From Pomphorhynchus laevis (Eukaryota > Acanthocephala > Palaeacanthocephala > Echinorhynchida > Pomphorhynchidae), in the NCBI GenBank assembly GCA_012934845.2, contig WNNJ02002412.1:124001-188000 (forward strand): a DNA stretch of 64,000 nucleotides, written 5' to 3'. The position numbers and the translations under genes are program-made. Positions within the stretch are counted from its first letter, which is position 1, and each line of letters starts with the position of its first letter. Positions 32,789-43,971 of the stretch are shown here, piece by piece. Below the pieces are notes generated by a model. It saw only the letters and a list, made by a program, of their open reading frames with translations, searched no databases and was not told where the DNA came from.

Positions 32789-34500
32789 GTATGGTTAATT
32801 TCGCAAACCATATCATCGTCAGTTTCGTTAAATGTCTTATTTAAATTAATTATTCTTAAGAAAATTTTTCTTATAGAAAACAATATAAGTATTTCAGAAT
32901 AAGTATTATGCAATTATTAGCCTAATATGACAAAAGTTATAAGAAAATTTTGCTGTTAATAATATATTAATAATTATTTATAATATATTATTTACTATAT
33001 TAATAGCAACTACAATATACAAGGTGAGGTAAGGTTTGTCTGGTAAGATGGTATCGAAGTTTTACGTTTTAACGAAATTTTTATATTGTTAATATTAAAC
33101 ACTCCGGAAGAATCTGAAAGTTCTATTCGATCCTGCTTTTCTTATTTCAAGCTTATGGAAAGAAAATCTGAAAAAATGGGCTATCATAATAGAATTTCGA
33201 TGGACTGCCATCATTTTAAGTTTTGTAAGAATCCCTCTATTTGCTATCCACGTATGAATAGCTGTAGATGAAAATTTTGTAATGAGACTTGATCAGCTTT
33301 TTGCATGGGCAGCAATGTCCACGCTTGCAGATTATGTTCTTACACGAGCTCGATAGTCTAATTCGATAAACATTTTGACATTGTGACACTAGTTTTTTAG
33401 GAACTTTGATTATATTTATTATATAAATAAATTATTAAATATATTATTAAAATAAAATAAACTTTTAATTTAAATACACTTTTTAAATCATAACTAAAAA
33501 TAAGTTTACGTTGTTATGTAATTTTTATGTCATACTCCATTGTCACGCCCTTAATTTTAAATTATTGATCCCGATGACAGCTGAGTGTAACAGTATTGAC
33601 TCCGATAATGTTCTACCAATGTAATACGGTAAAGCATTCGCTAATTTAATTACTTTTAAACAGATCGTGCAAGTTTTGTTTCAAATGAACTTTATGAATG
33701 ATATTAATATACGTATTTGCATATGTTGTAAATTACAAAATATAGAATTACGTACAAATATATGCTTGACTTAATTGTGTAAAATCATACTTGGGTATAA
33801 GATATATGGATATAAGATTAAGATATATCATATATTATATAATGATTATATCATGTAATTATAATTATTAATGTGATAATATTATTAATATTATCACATT
33901 AATAATTACATCTTATAAAATAATATCTTAAAAATGATCATATTATATAATAAGATATAATAGATTTAAATTATTCTGATATATTATAATTAAACATAAT
34001 AAGTATTTTTTATTAAAATTAATAAAAAATTATAATAAATAGTAATAAATAAATATTATTAATAAATATTAATAAATAAATTATTAATAAATATTCATCA
34101 TATTGATTTGTCATAATATATAATATTAAGTATTTGAACAAATTATATAGCCATCAAACATTTGAACTTAGATTTGAATCTAAAAGTGAATCTATATGTT
34201 GAAAAGGAACCCATAATTACACTTTAAAACATTCCATTAGCTGAAATTAATTTTAGAATGATATAACGATTTTATAACGATATATTTTCTGTCGTGTTCT
34301 TAAATGTTACTTAAAAGATGCAGAATGTTGATGTTTTCAATTTAGCATTCTCTCAAAATAGTTTATAATTTGTATAGGCTAATTGGAATTCAAACAAAAC
34401 CAAATCATCCACTATCAATGAAAACAAAGACAGTGGAATATTCCAACAGCGTGTAGTTTTTTACACACTTTTAATTGCGCTCACTGAATTTATTTTTTAG
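32789..34500. other. AT-rich DNA between exon clusters
   Basis: Contains one open frame at 33086-33271 (+) starting MLILNTPEESESSIRSCFS, without a recognised domain. It also holds a nearly perfect palindrome at 33863-33907 (22-nt arms, 1-nt spacer). 33800-34110 is largely A/T. The end reads TTTATTTTTTAG, a good acceptor, directly before the ATG at 34501. Confidence 0.5.
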
Positions 34501-37500
34501 ATGCCGTCTTTTCAAAATGAATTTCGAGACAAACTCGACACGCTAAACCTCAACGTATCGCGATTTATCAACAAGGCAGAAGAACTGCTAAACGGAGAAT
34601 TTGTTTGTGACGAAGATCGAACTGTAGGTGAAAGTGTTTGTTAAACGTTTTCTAGTCCATCTTCACAGACTATAACAAATATTGCGGACGCTATTGAAGG
34701 TTTGCAGCCAAACGAGATCAAGAAAGCAAAGCCGGAAGTAGGGCAGGTAAACGAAATTTATGTATAGATCGTTTATATTCTTCATAGATAAGATAGGTGG
34801 TCTTTATATACAGATAAACACTAGAAAAATCATAAAAAGCCTTCTAAATATTTAAAATGTAAAAAAATATTCTATATATAAAACAATAAAATGCAAAATT
34901 ACAGAACCACAATTATCGTGTGATTCTTTTAATGCTATCAGCATCACTGAACACTGCAATCAGTGTGGGTGGACCTCGCCCACGCTTATTATATTTTCCC
35001 AATATAAACATCGGGAAAATTCTTGTATTCATCAATCTAAACGTTGATTTAATGTTTTAATTGATTTATAAGATATTATATTAAATATTGATATATTATA
35101 AATACAATATACTGCAATATAAATACATTACAATATAAATACTTTATATTGCTTTATAATTATATATTCCAAACCCATAAAATATAAAACAATATTTTAA
35201 TTTTGTATATTTGATATTTAACAAAATATACTGAAATTATAATTAGAAAAATATGAAATATCACCCTACTAAGTGCAACTAACAGATGATACTTTAAAAA
35301 AGTCTACATTTATCTAACTACGACAAGAAGGTATCACATCTTAGATATTACATCAACTCAAGTAAAATGCATAGGTTTTCGGATAAAGTAAAATTGACGA
35401 ATATACGAACAATTACAATTATCACAAGAATTCAAATATATACAAAGGAACTTTATATTTTGGGGTAAAATATATAGTGACATTAAATCAGTTCGAGTAA
35501 GAACTGATTCCAGGAGAGTGGGGCTGCGCCGGGGAAGGATTGGAGGCCATAGTTGTTGGAGTAATTGGGAACGTGGAGTAAGAGGGTATGACGGGAACGC
35601 AGCGATAGCGAGGTAAGGCGAGTGTCGTCTAAGTAAGGAAGGTTGATAAACGATGGAGAGCCCACAGCGAAGAGATGAAAAGTAACGAGAAGGCGGATTT
35701 GATGCGGATGTGGATGGTGGGCAAGGAGAGTTTTGCAAAATATGTGGATGTGTGGTCGAAGTGATGGAGACGAAGAAGCACTCGAACGGCGGTGTTGATT
35801 ATTCGTTGTAGGGGTAGGATGATGGATTTTGGAGAATTAGCGAAAAGGCTGAGGCAGTAATCGATTCTAAGGAAGAGAAGCGATGAAAGAAGAGATATAC
35901 AGGAACGTAAATCAATAAGGGGACGGATGCAGCGGATGTCACTGAGAATAAAAATATACGAGCGGACCTTGTCACGGACAAAGGGTGTAAGTAAAAGGTT
36001 ATCATCGGAATTGAAGCCTAAGGAAGTGAGATTGTGAACTATGGGGATTATTGATGAGGCAAAATATACAGGGGGAGGAGATATGTTAGGTTGACGGTCC
36101 AGGATTCACATTATTTTAGACTTGTCTGGGTTTAGAACGAGACGAATATGTGATAGACGTTTGTAGATAGAAGAAATACAGTTGGAGGCAGAAATGGCGA
36201 TATCGTGTATGCGATGGACAGGTGCATGAGCATATATGAGGATGTCATCGGCGTATTCCATGACGTTAAAGGAGTAAGGTTTGAAGAGAAGTAGAAGAGA
36301 GAAAAGCATGGATCCTAAGACTAAACCGTGTGGGACCCCGCAGAAAATAGGGATGGGAGGAGAGGATGATGAATTTGAACAGACTCGAAAAGAACGGTTG
36401 GATAGATATGAGGCAAACCATGCTACGGAGGAGCAAGAAAAGCCGTAATCATAACGAAGGCGAGAAAGGAGGATGGAGTGGTCGACGATGTAGACGGCGG
36501 ATGAGAGGTCGAGGGATATGAGAACACTGTATAGAGCCTTGTCACGAGAAATGAGTAGGTCTTTGTAAACTTTCAGGCAGGCGAATTCTGTGGAGTGATT
36601 AGAGCGGATTGGAAAGAAGTGTTCAGATTGGATGATGAGAGATGAACGTAGTTTTGTATTAAGATAAGGCGCTCTAAAAGCTTGGAAAGAGAAGGAAGGA
36701 GTTAAATGGGACAATAGCTAGAAGGAAGTGAGTGTCGAGGGATTGTTTCTTAAGGAGGGACGAACAATGGCGAATTTCCTGCGTAATGGAAAGATATGAC
36801 TGCGGATGGACGAATTAAACAAGGTGGTGAGGAATGAGGATATCGATGAGCATGTGGATTTAGCTATGGTGGTAGTCAGGGGATCGGCAGATGAGGTTTT
36901 GTTGGGCAAGGACATGAGGACAGATGAGACTTCTGTAGGTGAGACATGTAGAAGATGAAAGAGTTTCGAAAGGATTAGGCGAGGCGAGTAGCAGTGAGAT
37001 AAGATGGAGATGGGGTTGTGAGAGAGCAACGCAGACACTTTGGTCTGAAGAAATGACTAATAATCATGGGGATTGTTGTTGCAAGACGAAGAGGAGCAAG
37101 AGAGGATTGAGTTAAATGTATACCATAGAGACTTAGAGTTTAATGAAGTGTTGATTTTATGCTGCCAGGAGGATTTGCATTTGGTACGTAGTAGGTGGAT
37201 ATGAGTCCGGCGAAGAGCAAGATAGGAATCATGGAGTGAGTGAGCGGATATCACGTCTGAGAGAGCGGTGATAGGCTCGGAAAGCATGACGGAGTCGACG
37301 TTTGAGAGTAGGCATAGGATGTCAAACCATGGGCACGTAGCAAGCGACGGTGATGCAGTTGCATTTAGTACGTAGTAGGTCGAGATGAGACCGCGAAGAG
37401 CAAGATAGGAATCACGGAGAAATGGAGTGAGCGAGCGGATATCACGTCTTAGAGAGCGGTGATAGACTCGAAAGACATGACGTAGTCGACGCTTTGAGAG

Positions 37501-38581
37501 TAGGCATTGGATGTCAAACCATGGAGCACTGTGCAAGCGATAGTGAAGGTGAGGCTTTAAGGGCAAGAGAAGATCGAGAGTAGATGTGAGTTCAAAGTCG
37601 AAAAGAAAGGCAAAATCGAGAGGAGAGGGTGATGTTATTGTAGGAGAAATTGAAACGATTTAAGTAAGACGGAGTGGAGAAATTATTAAATAGAAAATTA
37701 TTAAATTATTTAATTATTAAATAGGAAATTATTAAAAATTTTATTTATATTTTTTATATTTTTTATATTTTTATATAAAATATAAAAATGCACCGCTGCT
37801 TTTTTTCTAAGAATCGGGAAAATGATGATCTCGGCAACAAATGATCCTCGAGCCGTCACGAATTTCGCACAATGCCTAAGTTGTCATTGCAAAAAGTAAA
37901 AGCAGCGTGCATACTAGAATCAGCGCATGAAAGGAGTGTTCCTGTCTTCCAGCTAGACTAGTTTTCACGAAATTACATTATAATATAATAATTGATAATT
38001 AGCAATTATTAAAAATAACATTTTTTCGTGCCACTAATTGCCAGTGAATATTTTAATTCTATAATTATGTATAATTTAGATTTATATAAGGAAATAATTT
38101 TTAAAACTTTCAATTGTTATGAATTTATTAATAAATAATATACGATATATCAGAATTAACAATATATAGATCTTAATAAATATTGATCAGGTAAATCTAA
38201 AAATATATACTTTTAAACTAAACCTGTTTTCATAATTATCGCCTAATTTAGTCGTATGAGTTACAATGGATAATTAACGACATTGTAAATCAACGACAAA
38301 ACACATTAAACAAATCGGATTTTAATCGTGCAATAAACGAAATCGTCAGTCAGTTCAAATGGGTTCGATCAAAACTGGTATCTGTAATTTCATTAACTTA
38401 AAAGTTATAAGAAATTAATTTTTAATAGATTTCAAACGATAAACTTGTTGAGCAGCTTACGAAAGAGGTAATCGATATAAAGAAGTGTGCAACTCGTGAT
38501 GATCCATGCTTAGCACTTATGCAAAGACAAATACCATCACAGCCAACAAATGCTGAGCCGATCTTGGAAAAACTAAAGTGA
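34501..38581 (+). CDS. Unidentified 159-aa helical protein, four exons
   Basis: Exons 34501-34623, 34669-34746, 38252-38377 and 38429-38581 join with GT-AG junctions in one frame. The product runs MPSFQNEFRDKLDTLNLNV, FINKAEELLNGEF, TITNIADAIEGLQPNEI, SYELQWIINDIVNQRQ, INEIVSQFKWVRSKL, DKLVEQLTKEVIDIKKC and ends PILEKLK. It is rich in predicted helix and has no catalytic motif I recognise. A structural or scaffold subunit is possible, but I cannot name one. Introns are 45, ~3,505 and 51 nt. The long intron holds an antisense LINE. The ATG follows TTTTTTAG directly: either an internal exon of the gene at 32.1 kb or a trans-spliced start. Confidence 0.65.
34940..35000. repeat. Hairpin segment related to the 370-bp repeat
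   Basis: CAATCAGTGTGGGTGGACCTC followed by GCCCACGC is close to CAATCAGCGTAGGTGGACCT...CCTACGC in the repeats at 8.6-9.9 kb. The loop core TGGACCTC is kept. The stem bases differ but still pair (GTGGG/CCCAC versus GTAGG/CCTAC). Confidence 0.5.
35500..37680 (-). mobile_element. LINE-D, diverged LINE-A/B family copy in a host intron
   Basis: On the - strand, pieces cover the post-RT end (35483-35740), a part with ISPPIV-like remains, the RT palm with YADDILIYAHAPVHRIHDI and CGVPHGLVLGSMLFSLL (36106-36714), the RT N-terminus with NKTSSADPL (36718-37038), and the linker (37057-37566). It is truncated at both ends: the family 3' tail is missing and the 5' end stops inside the endonuclease. An internal stretch of ~180 bp is duplicated in tandem (about 37140-37340 and 37341-37520). 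It lies antisense in an intron of the 159-aa gene. Confidence 0.85.
37681..38251. other. Intron sequence after LINE-D
   Basis: A short A/T microrepeat (TTATTAAATAG and TATATTTTT runs) at 37690-37790, then unremarkable DNA up to the acceptor GCCTAATTTAG at 38251. Confidence 0.55.
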
Positions 38582-38948
38582 GGGTTTTAGTTAAATATAA
38601 ATAGGTAAACATGTAAACTTTTTTAGTTGTCACGATGTCTCTTTGCAATGCAAATTACACATTTGAAAAGTTTTGCGTATTAAAGATTAAAGATTTAATA
38701 AAGTTATAAAATATATTTATAATTATATAATTATAAATTATGTAATATTTAATTAATATATATAATTTAATTATATTTAATTTATGAATTATAGAATAAA
38801 AAATTGGATTATAATTATAATTAATGAGAGCGAGACCATTCCGCGTGAATTTCTTGTAAAACATGTAAGCCAGACGCTAATAAATGACGAATGCCGTTTC
38901 GTCATCACAATGACTCATCAGTGCCAGATCCCTCCCACTACTGGAGGG
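38582..38948. other. AT-rich spacer ending in an inverted repeat
   Basis: No gene is seen. An inverted repeat with 14-nt arms (TGCCAGATCCCTCC) and a 7-nt spacer lies at 38922-38956, exactly at the edge of the following minisatellite. Confidence 0.6.
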
Positions 38949-39384
38949 ATCTGGCAGTTCCAGGTTATTCCTGTCAGTTCCAGATTATTCTTGTCAGTCC
39001 CGGATCATTCCATTCTGTTTCAAATTATTCCTGTCACTTCCAGATTATTCCTGTCACTTCCAGATTATTCCTGTCATTCCAGATTATTTCTGTCAGCCCC
39101 CGATTATTCCTGTCAGTCCCAGATTATTCTGTCAATACCAGATTATTCATGTCAGTTCCAGATTATTCCTGTCAATTGCAGTTGTTTCCTGTCAGTTTTA
39201 GATTATTCCGGCCAGTTCCAGATTATTCCGGTCTGTTCCAAATTATTCCTGTCAGTTCCAGATTATTCTTGTGAGTTCCAGATTTTTCATGTATGTTCCA
39301 AATTATTATTGTCGCTTCCTGATTATTCTTGTCACTTGCAGATTATTCCTGTCAGTTCCAAATTATTCCTGTCAGTTCCGCTCC
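38949..39384. repeat. 20-bp minisatellite (TTCCAGATTATTCCTGTCAG)
   Basis: About 22 tandem units with scattered substitutions and a few length changes. Two overlapping + frames are open across it (38784-39401 and 38891-39274), giving Ile-Pro-Val-Ser-rich repeats. I read these as by-products of the repeat rather than genes. Confidence 0.9.
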
Positions 39385-39924
39385 CTACACTCGCGGATTA
39401 AACTTAATCTCTCGATAAAAGATTATGCTTAGAAAACCTCGATCTCAGATCCCTGTTCCTGATTACGCATCTCCCACATAAGAATAAAATCATAATTATA
39501 CCAGTTTGGAAGTTGGATAACATTGTAAAGACTGTGACGTATGAAACCGTGTTCGAGTTAAAATATTCGACTGCTCTGTTAATCAACGTAAACCGTTTAT
39601 ATGTAGTTCTCGTATACCAGTACAACTTCTACAGCTACCCAGCTCATCCACTATTGTCTCATACACAACCAGTCAGACCAATACTATTTTTGACATTTCC
39701 CTTAATTAGGATTATTTCCCTCATAATCATAATAATGTAGTGATTTATTAAAGCCACTCCGCCTTTCGGCTTGGGCATATAAAAAAGATTATAAGATAAC
39801 AAATATAAAGTCAGAACAGTTGTCTTTCTTCTTATTTCTTGAGCTGCTTAAAATTTCATTGATTGGCTCGAATTGATTGTACGTGACACAGGTACGCATC
39901 GTCAGCCGAAATAAGCCTATAAGC
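39385..39924. other. Unassigned DNA
   Basis: Two overlapping short frames on opposite strands (39404-39625 on -, 39513-39740 on +) have no recognised motif. Composition is more even than the AT-rich tracts. Confidence 0.4.
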
Positions 39925-40338
39925 CTACCCACACTTCAGCGTATCTATTGTTTTTAAAGATAAACAAGACAAATGAGCACAGGAAAATACATGTAAGAGT
40001 GATGAGCATGCTGTGTTGCAAAAACAGCATACACAAGTTGATGATCGTTCATGTATGATTCTTCCTTTTTTACAGAACCTGGGGTGATATCCGTCAAACG
40101 AAGCTCTCCAGATTAAAGTGCGCTTACTTGTGAGAGGGCTACGCCAAGCTGTTTGAAGAAAATCAGGAGACTGATAGATATCCTGATCAAGTTTAAGTAC
40201 TTTGCCGTCGAATAAATTTAGATTTTTAAGAAAACCATCAGTCAAAGGACGATTCATCTCTTTCTGCAATGAAACTGATAAAGGAGGCAACCTTGCTAGA
40301 ACTTGAACAGCCGTGGATGAAGTTTTTGGAGACTTCAT
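39925..40338 (-). other. Possible coding relic, 137 codons, unidentified
   Basis: A - strand frame beginning MKSPKTSSTAVQVLARLPP continues with LSVSLQKEMNRPLTDGFLKNL and TLIWRASFDGYHPRFCKK before a Cys-rich end. The phrase TLIWRASFDGY is reminiscent of the W/Y-R-A-S-R-D-G motif of TLD-type domains, but the rest is too short to confirm this. It abuts the 5' end of LINE-C. It may be an exon of a host gene cut by the insertion or a chance frame. Confidence 0.3.
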
Positions 40339-40359
40339 CTAATAATGCACACAGTAAAG

Positions 40360-43300
40360 CTCTTCATATCATACCTCATCTTTCATATTCCTCCCCATCT
40401 AAATACCTATCATACTTCTCTTCACGAACTATTTACTATATCTTCTCCGTATCACTTCTCAATAATTTAAATCCTTCCGTCAAAATCGTCTCCAGTAACA
40501 TCTCCGATCAACCAATTCTACACCATTTATGTCACTCTAGATCCAGCCTATCTTAATTCCCATTGAGATCCCTTCATTCCCACTTTTACCTGCTCGTCTG
40601 CCTCTACTCCTATCAGCTCTGTCCGTCCACCACTTAAACGTAATCGTTTTCCTTCTCGCTATCGCAGTATTATCATATCTAAATTAAAGCTATCCGAATT
40701 TGCTTATTCACAATATCTCCTCGATGATAATGTATATGATTTCAGGTCTACCGTAGCAACTATTCTTTCTTATGATGATAATCCATTTATCTGTAATAAT
40801 ATTGCTCCGGTTTATTTTGTCCGTTAAAACAAATCCACTAAATCCAATCATCTTAGTCCTCTACTCCTAAAAATCGTTTTCCGACATAATTCACATGCTT
40901 CCTTGGTACTCTCTCAACGTTTGAAATTTCTTACCACTTCATCTACTTGTCGTATCTTTCCTGACCGCTCCCCTTCTGATATTGCCCAGCTCAATTTGGC
41001 TCGCATTGAGAAATATCGACGTGAAACAAACTGCGAGTTTGTTTCACGTCGATGTTTCAATCCGTCAAATCAACGTTAATCTATCAACTATCAATCCGTC
41101 AAATCAACGTTAATCTATCAACTATCAATCCGTCAAATCAACGTTAATCTATCAACTATCAATCCGTCAAATCAACGGAAATTACACGTCGAACGCACGA
41201 GTCAAAAATTTGATGGCGTCTCGCCTTACACCCCAATCTTCTTTGCTAGTCAATTTCGCTCCATTCTTCATAAAGCTGATATGCTCATTGTTATCTTCGA
41301 TCACTTATCTATCGATATTCTCTGCATTACCGAATCATAGCACTCTGACTCTGACGATCTTGCTATTCGTCGTCAATGTCACTTTGACTGTTCTCTAGTT
41401 GAATCAGCTCGTCAAATTGTCTCTTTCACATCTAATGCTTCTAACCATGTAGTATTGTTGCCATTGTTCATAACCCAATGTATCAACGTAAAGTGAATGC
41501 TAACATCCGTTCCACTTCGTTCAAATTGTTAATATGCAGATCATCAACTCCTTTCTACTCGAACGTAATTGCATACAGTTCAGGCTCAGCTACCCCCTCA
41601 AGTATCTTCTTTAGCGAGCTTGCAGACCTTTCTAACTGTTCATTGTCTTATACTTCTTCTTTTGTTATCGATGACTTTAAAATGCGTCTTGATCGCCCGG
41701 CTGACTCTGATTCTATCACTCTAACTAATCTATTTTATGATTCTAGCTATAAATTACTTTCAACAAGCCCCACTAATTTTCTCAACGGTGCTCTTGGCAT
41801 CATTGCTAGTCCCAACTATTTTAATGCATATACATCCTTGTCAATAACTAATCATGTTTGTCCGATCATTTCCTTGTCACTCTTACTCTTACTCGTCCCC
41901 ATTTGATCGGGACGCCATCCCAATCCGATGGCGTCCCGTCTCTCCCCCTGTCTTCTTCACTAGTCAATATCGCTCCTGAGCATACTTTTCGTATTCTCAT
42001 ATTCTCTGAGGTGCTCTCGACATCATTGATGTTCCTAACCGCTTTAATGACTATACCTCCTTGTCAATTACTGATCCTCTTTTGTCCGATCATTACCTTG
42101 TCTTATTCTTACTCGTCCCCATCCGCCTTCTCCGCCTTTAACATTAACTACTCAAAGTCGACTCTGGAAACTTCTCGATATCCATATTCTCTGCGCATTC
42201 TTACTCAATTCTTCACTTTTTTCAATTACACTTAACCATCTTTCTCCCAATGATCTCTGCATTCTGTTTGATTATGAACTTTCGACTATCCTCAATCACC
42301 TTCTGTCTAGTCGACTCCGACGTTTTCAGCGCTTCCGCAATTATCCCTGGTTCAATTTCGACTGTAGTCTTTCTAAGCATCGACACCGTCACTCTTTTCA
42401 TGTGTTTAATTGCTTTCTTAAAAGTACTTCAAACTCACTCACTCCAAATCTCCGTGCTTCATACCTTTCTCTTCACATACTCTCTTTTGGCGAAATCAAC
42501 TCAATTCCTTTTCCAACTCTAAATCTCATTAAAAAATCTTAAACTCAATTCTTTCACTATCATATACTCCTTGTAACATAAATCTTGATGAATGTTCTTC
42601 TTATATACAATCTGATCTATCTAATTTACTTTCCCTTCTACCCATATGCCCTTGTGCCTTATCTTCTCTTTAAATACTTCCCTTCCAGAACTATTCCACC
42701 TTCTTCCCGTTTCGTCTGATGAAGTTTCTTCGGTTCCTCTGTCATTATTGAATAAAACATCTCCTTCTGACTTAATTCTCACTCACTTTCTTAAAAATAT
42801 CTACTCCTCTATCTCACCCTTCCCAGCCACATTGCTCAACTTGTCTATCCATAGCCGCATATTTCATACCAACTGGAAATGCGCCGAGGTTCGTCATCTC
42901 AAAAATCAATATCTCGACAACCCTAAAACAACCATCTTGTTACCGTTCTATCTCACTTATCCCAACTTATCTCTAAACTCAATAAGCGTCTCGTTTTCAA
43001 GCAAGTTAATACATATCTCTTTTCCTCCAACTTATTTGTTCCCTTCCAAGCTGCTTTTTTGCTCTAATTACTCTTCTAAAATTGTCTGTCTTAAAGTTTA
43101 TAACGACTTACTTATCCCACGCGATCAAAATTTCTCTTGATCTATCATCTTTTTTGACATCGTCAATCACTTAATTGTTCTCCATCGTCTTCTTCATGAT
43201 TATGGCGTATCTTCACCCACTGTAGCTTGGTTTCATATTTATCAAACCATACTTTTCGCGTTTGTTCTAACTCTTCTCTCTCCCTTCCTTCTTATATCCC

Positions 43301-43470
43301 GTCCGCTGCTCCACAAGCCTCCGTATTAGGCCCTTTGCTTTTCTCTCTTCTTCTCGGTGATTTGTCTTCGATTTCTCATACATTTAACTTTCATGTTATG
43401 CAATATGCTGATGACATTCTCACATATGCTCATGCACCTACTTATCGTGCTTTATTTATAAATTGATATA
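40360..43470 (+). mobile_element. LINE-C, old full-span copy of the LINE-A/B family
   Basis: Degenerate but in the expected order on +: ORF1 remains from SLLNNLNPSVKIVSS (about 40455) through RIFPDRSPSDIAQLNLARIEKYRRE-like sequence near 40950-41030; endonuclease with SGSATPSSIFFSELADL, DDFKMRLDRPADSDS and NGALGIIASP (41478-41906); RT pieces with LFHLLPVSSDEVSSVPLSLLNKTSP (42646-43140); and QYADDILTYAHAPTYRA at 43227-43466. It ends just after the YADD region. Many frame changes and a tandem-repeat expansion show it is the oldest of the four large copies. Confidence 0.85.
41014..41178. repeat. Inverted repeat followed by a 34-bp tandem array inside LINE-C
   Basis: An 18-nt-arm inverted repeat with a 3-nt spacer (41014-41052) is followed by three full copies and one partial copy of a 34-bp unit (41058-41178; unit starts CAATCCGTCAAATCAACG). 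The copies look identical. The unit comes from the LINE ORF1 3' part (the counterpart of SIRNIDGNFQVV). Confidence 0.9.
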
Positions 43471-43752
43471 TTAATAATTATTAAGATATTAAAATTTATA
43501 AGATAATATTAAGATATTAAGATTAAGATATTTTTAGCTGACATAAATAATTTAAGATATCATTATTTGATATTTTTCTTTTAAATTTATAAAACATTGT
43601 AAGTTAAAATATATTATTTTTATTAAAATATTAACATTTTGCAAAAGAAACATAAATTTAAGATTTAAATTTATCAAATTTAAGAATTAAATAAATCCAA
43701 GAATATTAATTGGATTGAAATAATTAAAAATCTATTTTATTTAATTATTAGT
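43471..43752. other. AT-rich spacer
   Basis: Almost pure A/T with TTAAGATATTAAGA-like short repeats. It ends in TTTAATTATTAG, an acceptor-like sequence 1 nt before the next ATG. This stretch is just under 300 bp. Confidence 0.6.
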
Positions 43753-43971
43753 ATGGCTGATAAATTCAATGGATCTGGTGATATGCATAAAAAATATCGA
43801 CATAGTTTAACCCCTTCACAGCAGAATATCAAATTCTTATGGAAGCGTCAACAGTCATTAAGGTAATTTTGCTTAATTACCTTGTTCACAATCAACTGTT
43901 TATCAAGACGTCTTATAAATCGAGAAGTTAAAGGCAACATATTGGATAAATATTGTTATGGTACCAAGTAA
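43753..43971 (+). CDS. Small basic protein, 57 aa, two exons, unidentified
   Basis: Exon 1 (43753-43862) gives MADKFNGSGDMHKKYRHSL, TPSQQNIKFLWKRQQSLR. A 45-nt intron (43863-43907, GT...TATCAAG) leads to exon 2 (43908-43971), RLINREVKGNILDKYCYGTK-stop. The protein is basic and lacks a membrane segment or signal peptide. The stop overlaps a good donor (GTAAGT), so the gene might continue by splicing instead of ending here. The intron size matches those of SF3A2 and the other small genes. The ATG lies 1 nt after ATTATTAG. No family recognised. Confidence 0.5.

Noticed and set aside
33086-33271. Possible host exon (MLILNTPEESESS...)
   Set aside because: No partner exon, no acceptor in phase and no recognisable domain. 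Kept only as a remark in the region entry.
38949-39384. CRISPR-like array
   Set aside because: The 20-bp units are contiguous with no unique spacers, and the surrounding genes are eukaryotic with introns.
38784-39401. 205-codon and 127-codon + frames over the 20-bp repeat
   Set aside because: They are by-products of the minisatellite. Two different frames are open over the same repeat, and no domain or splice support exists.
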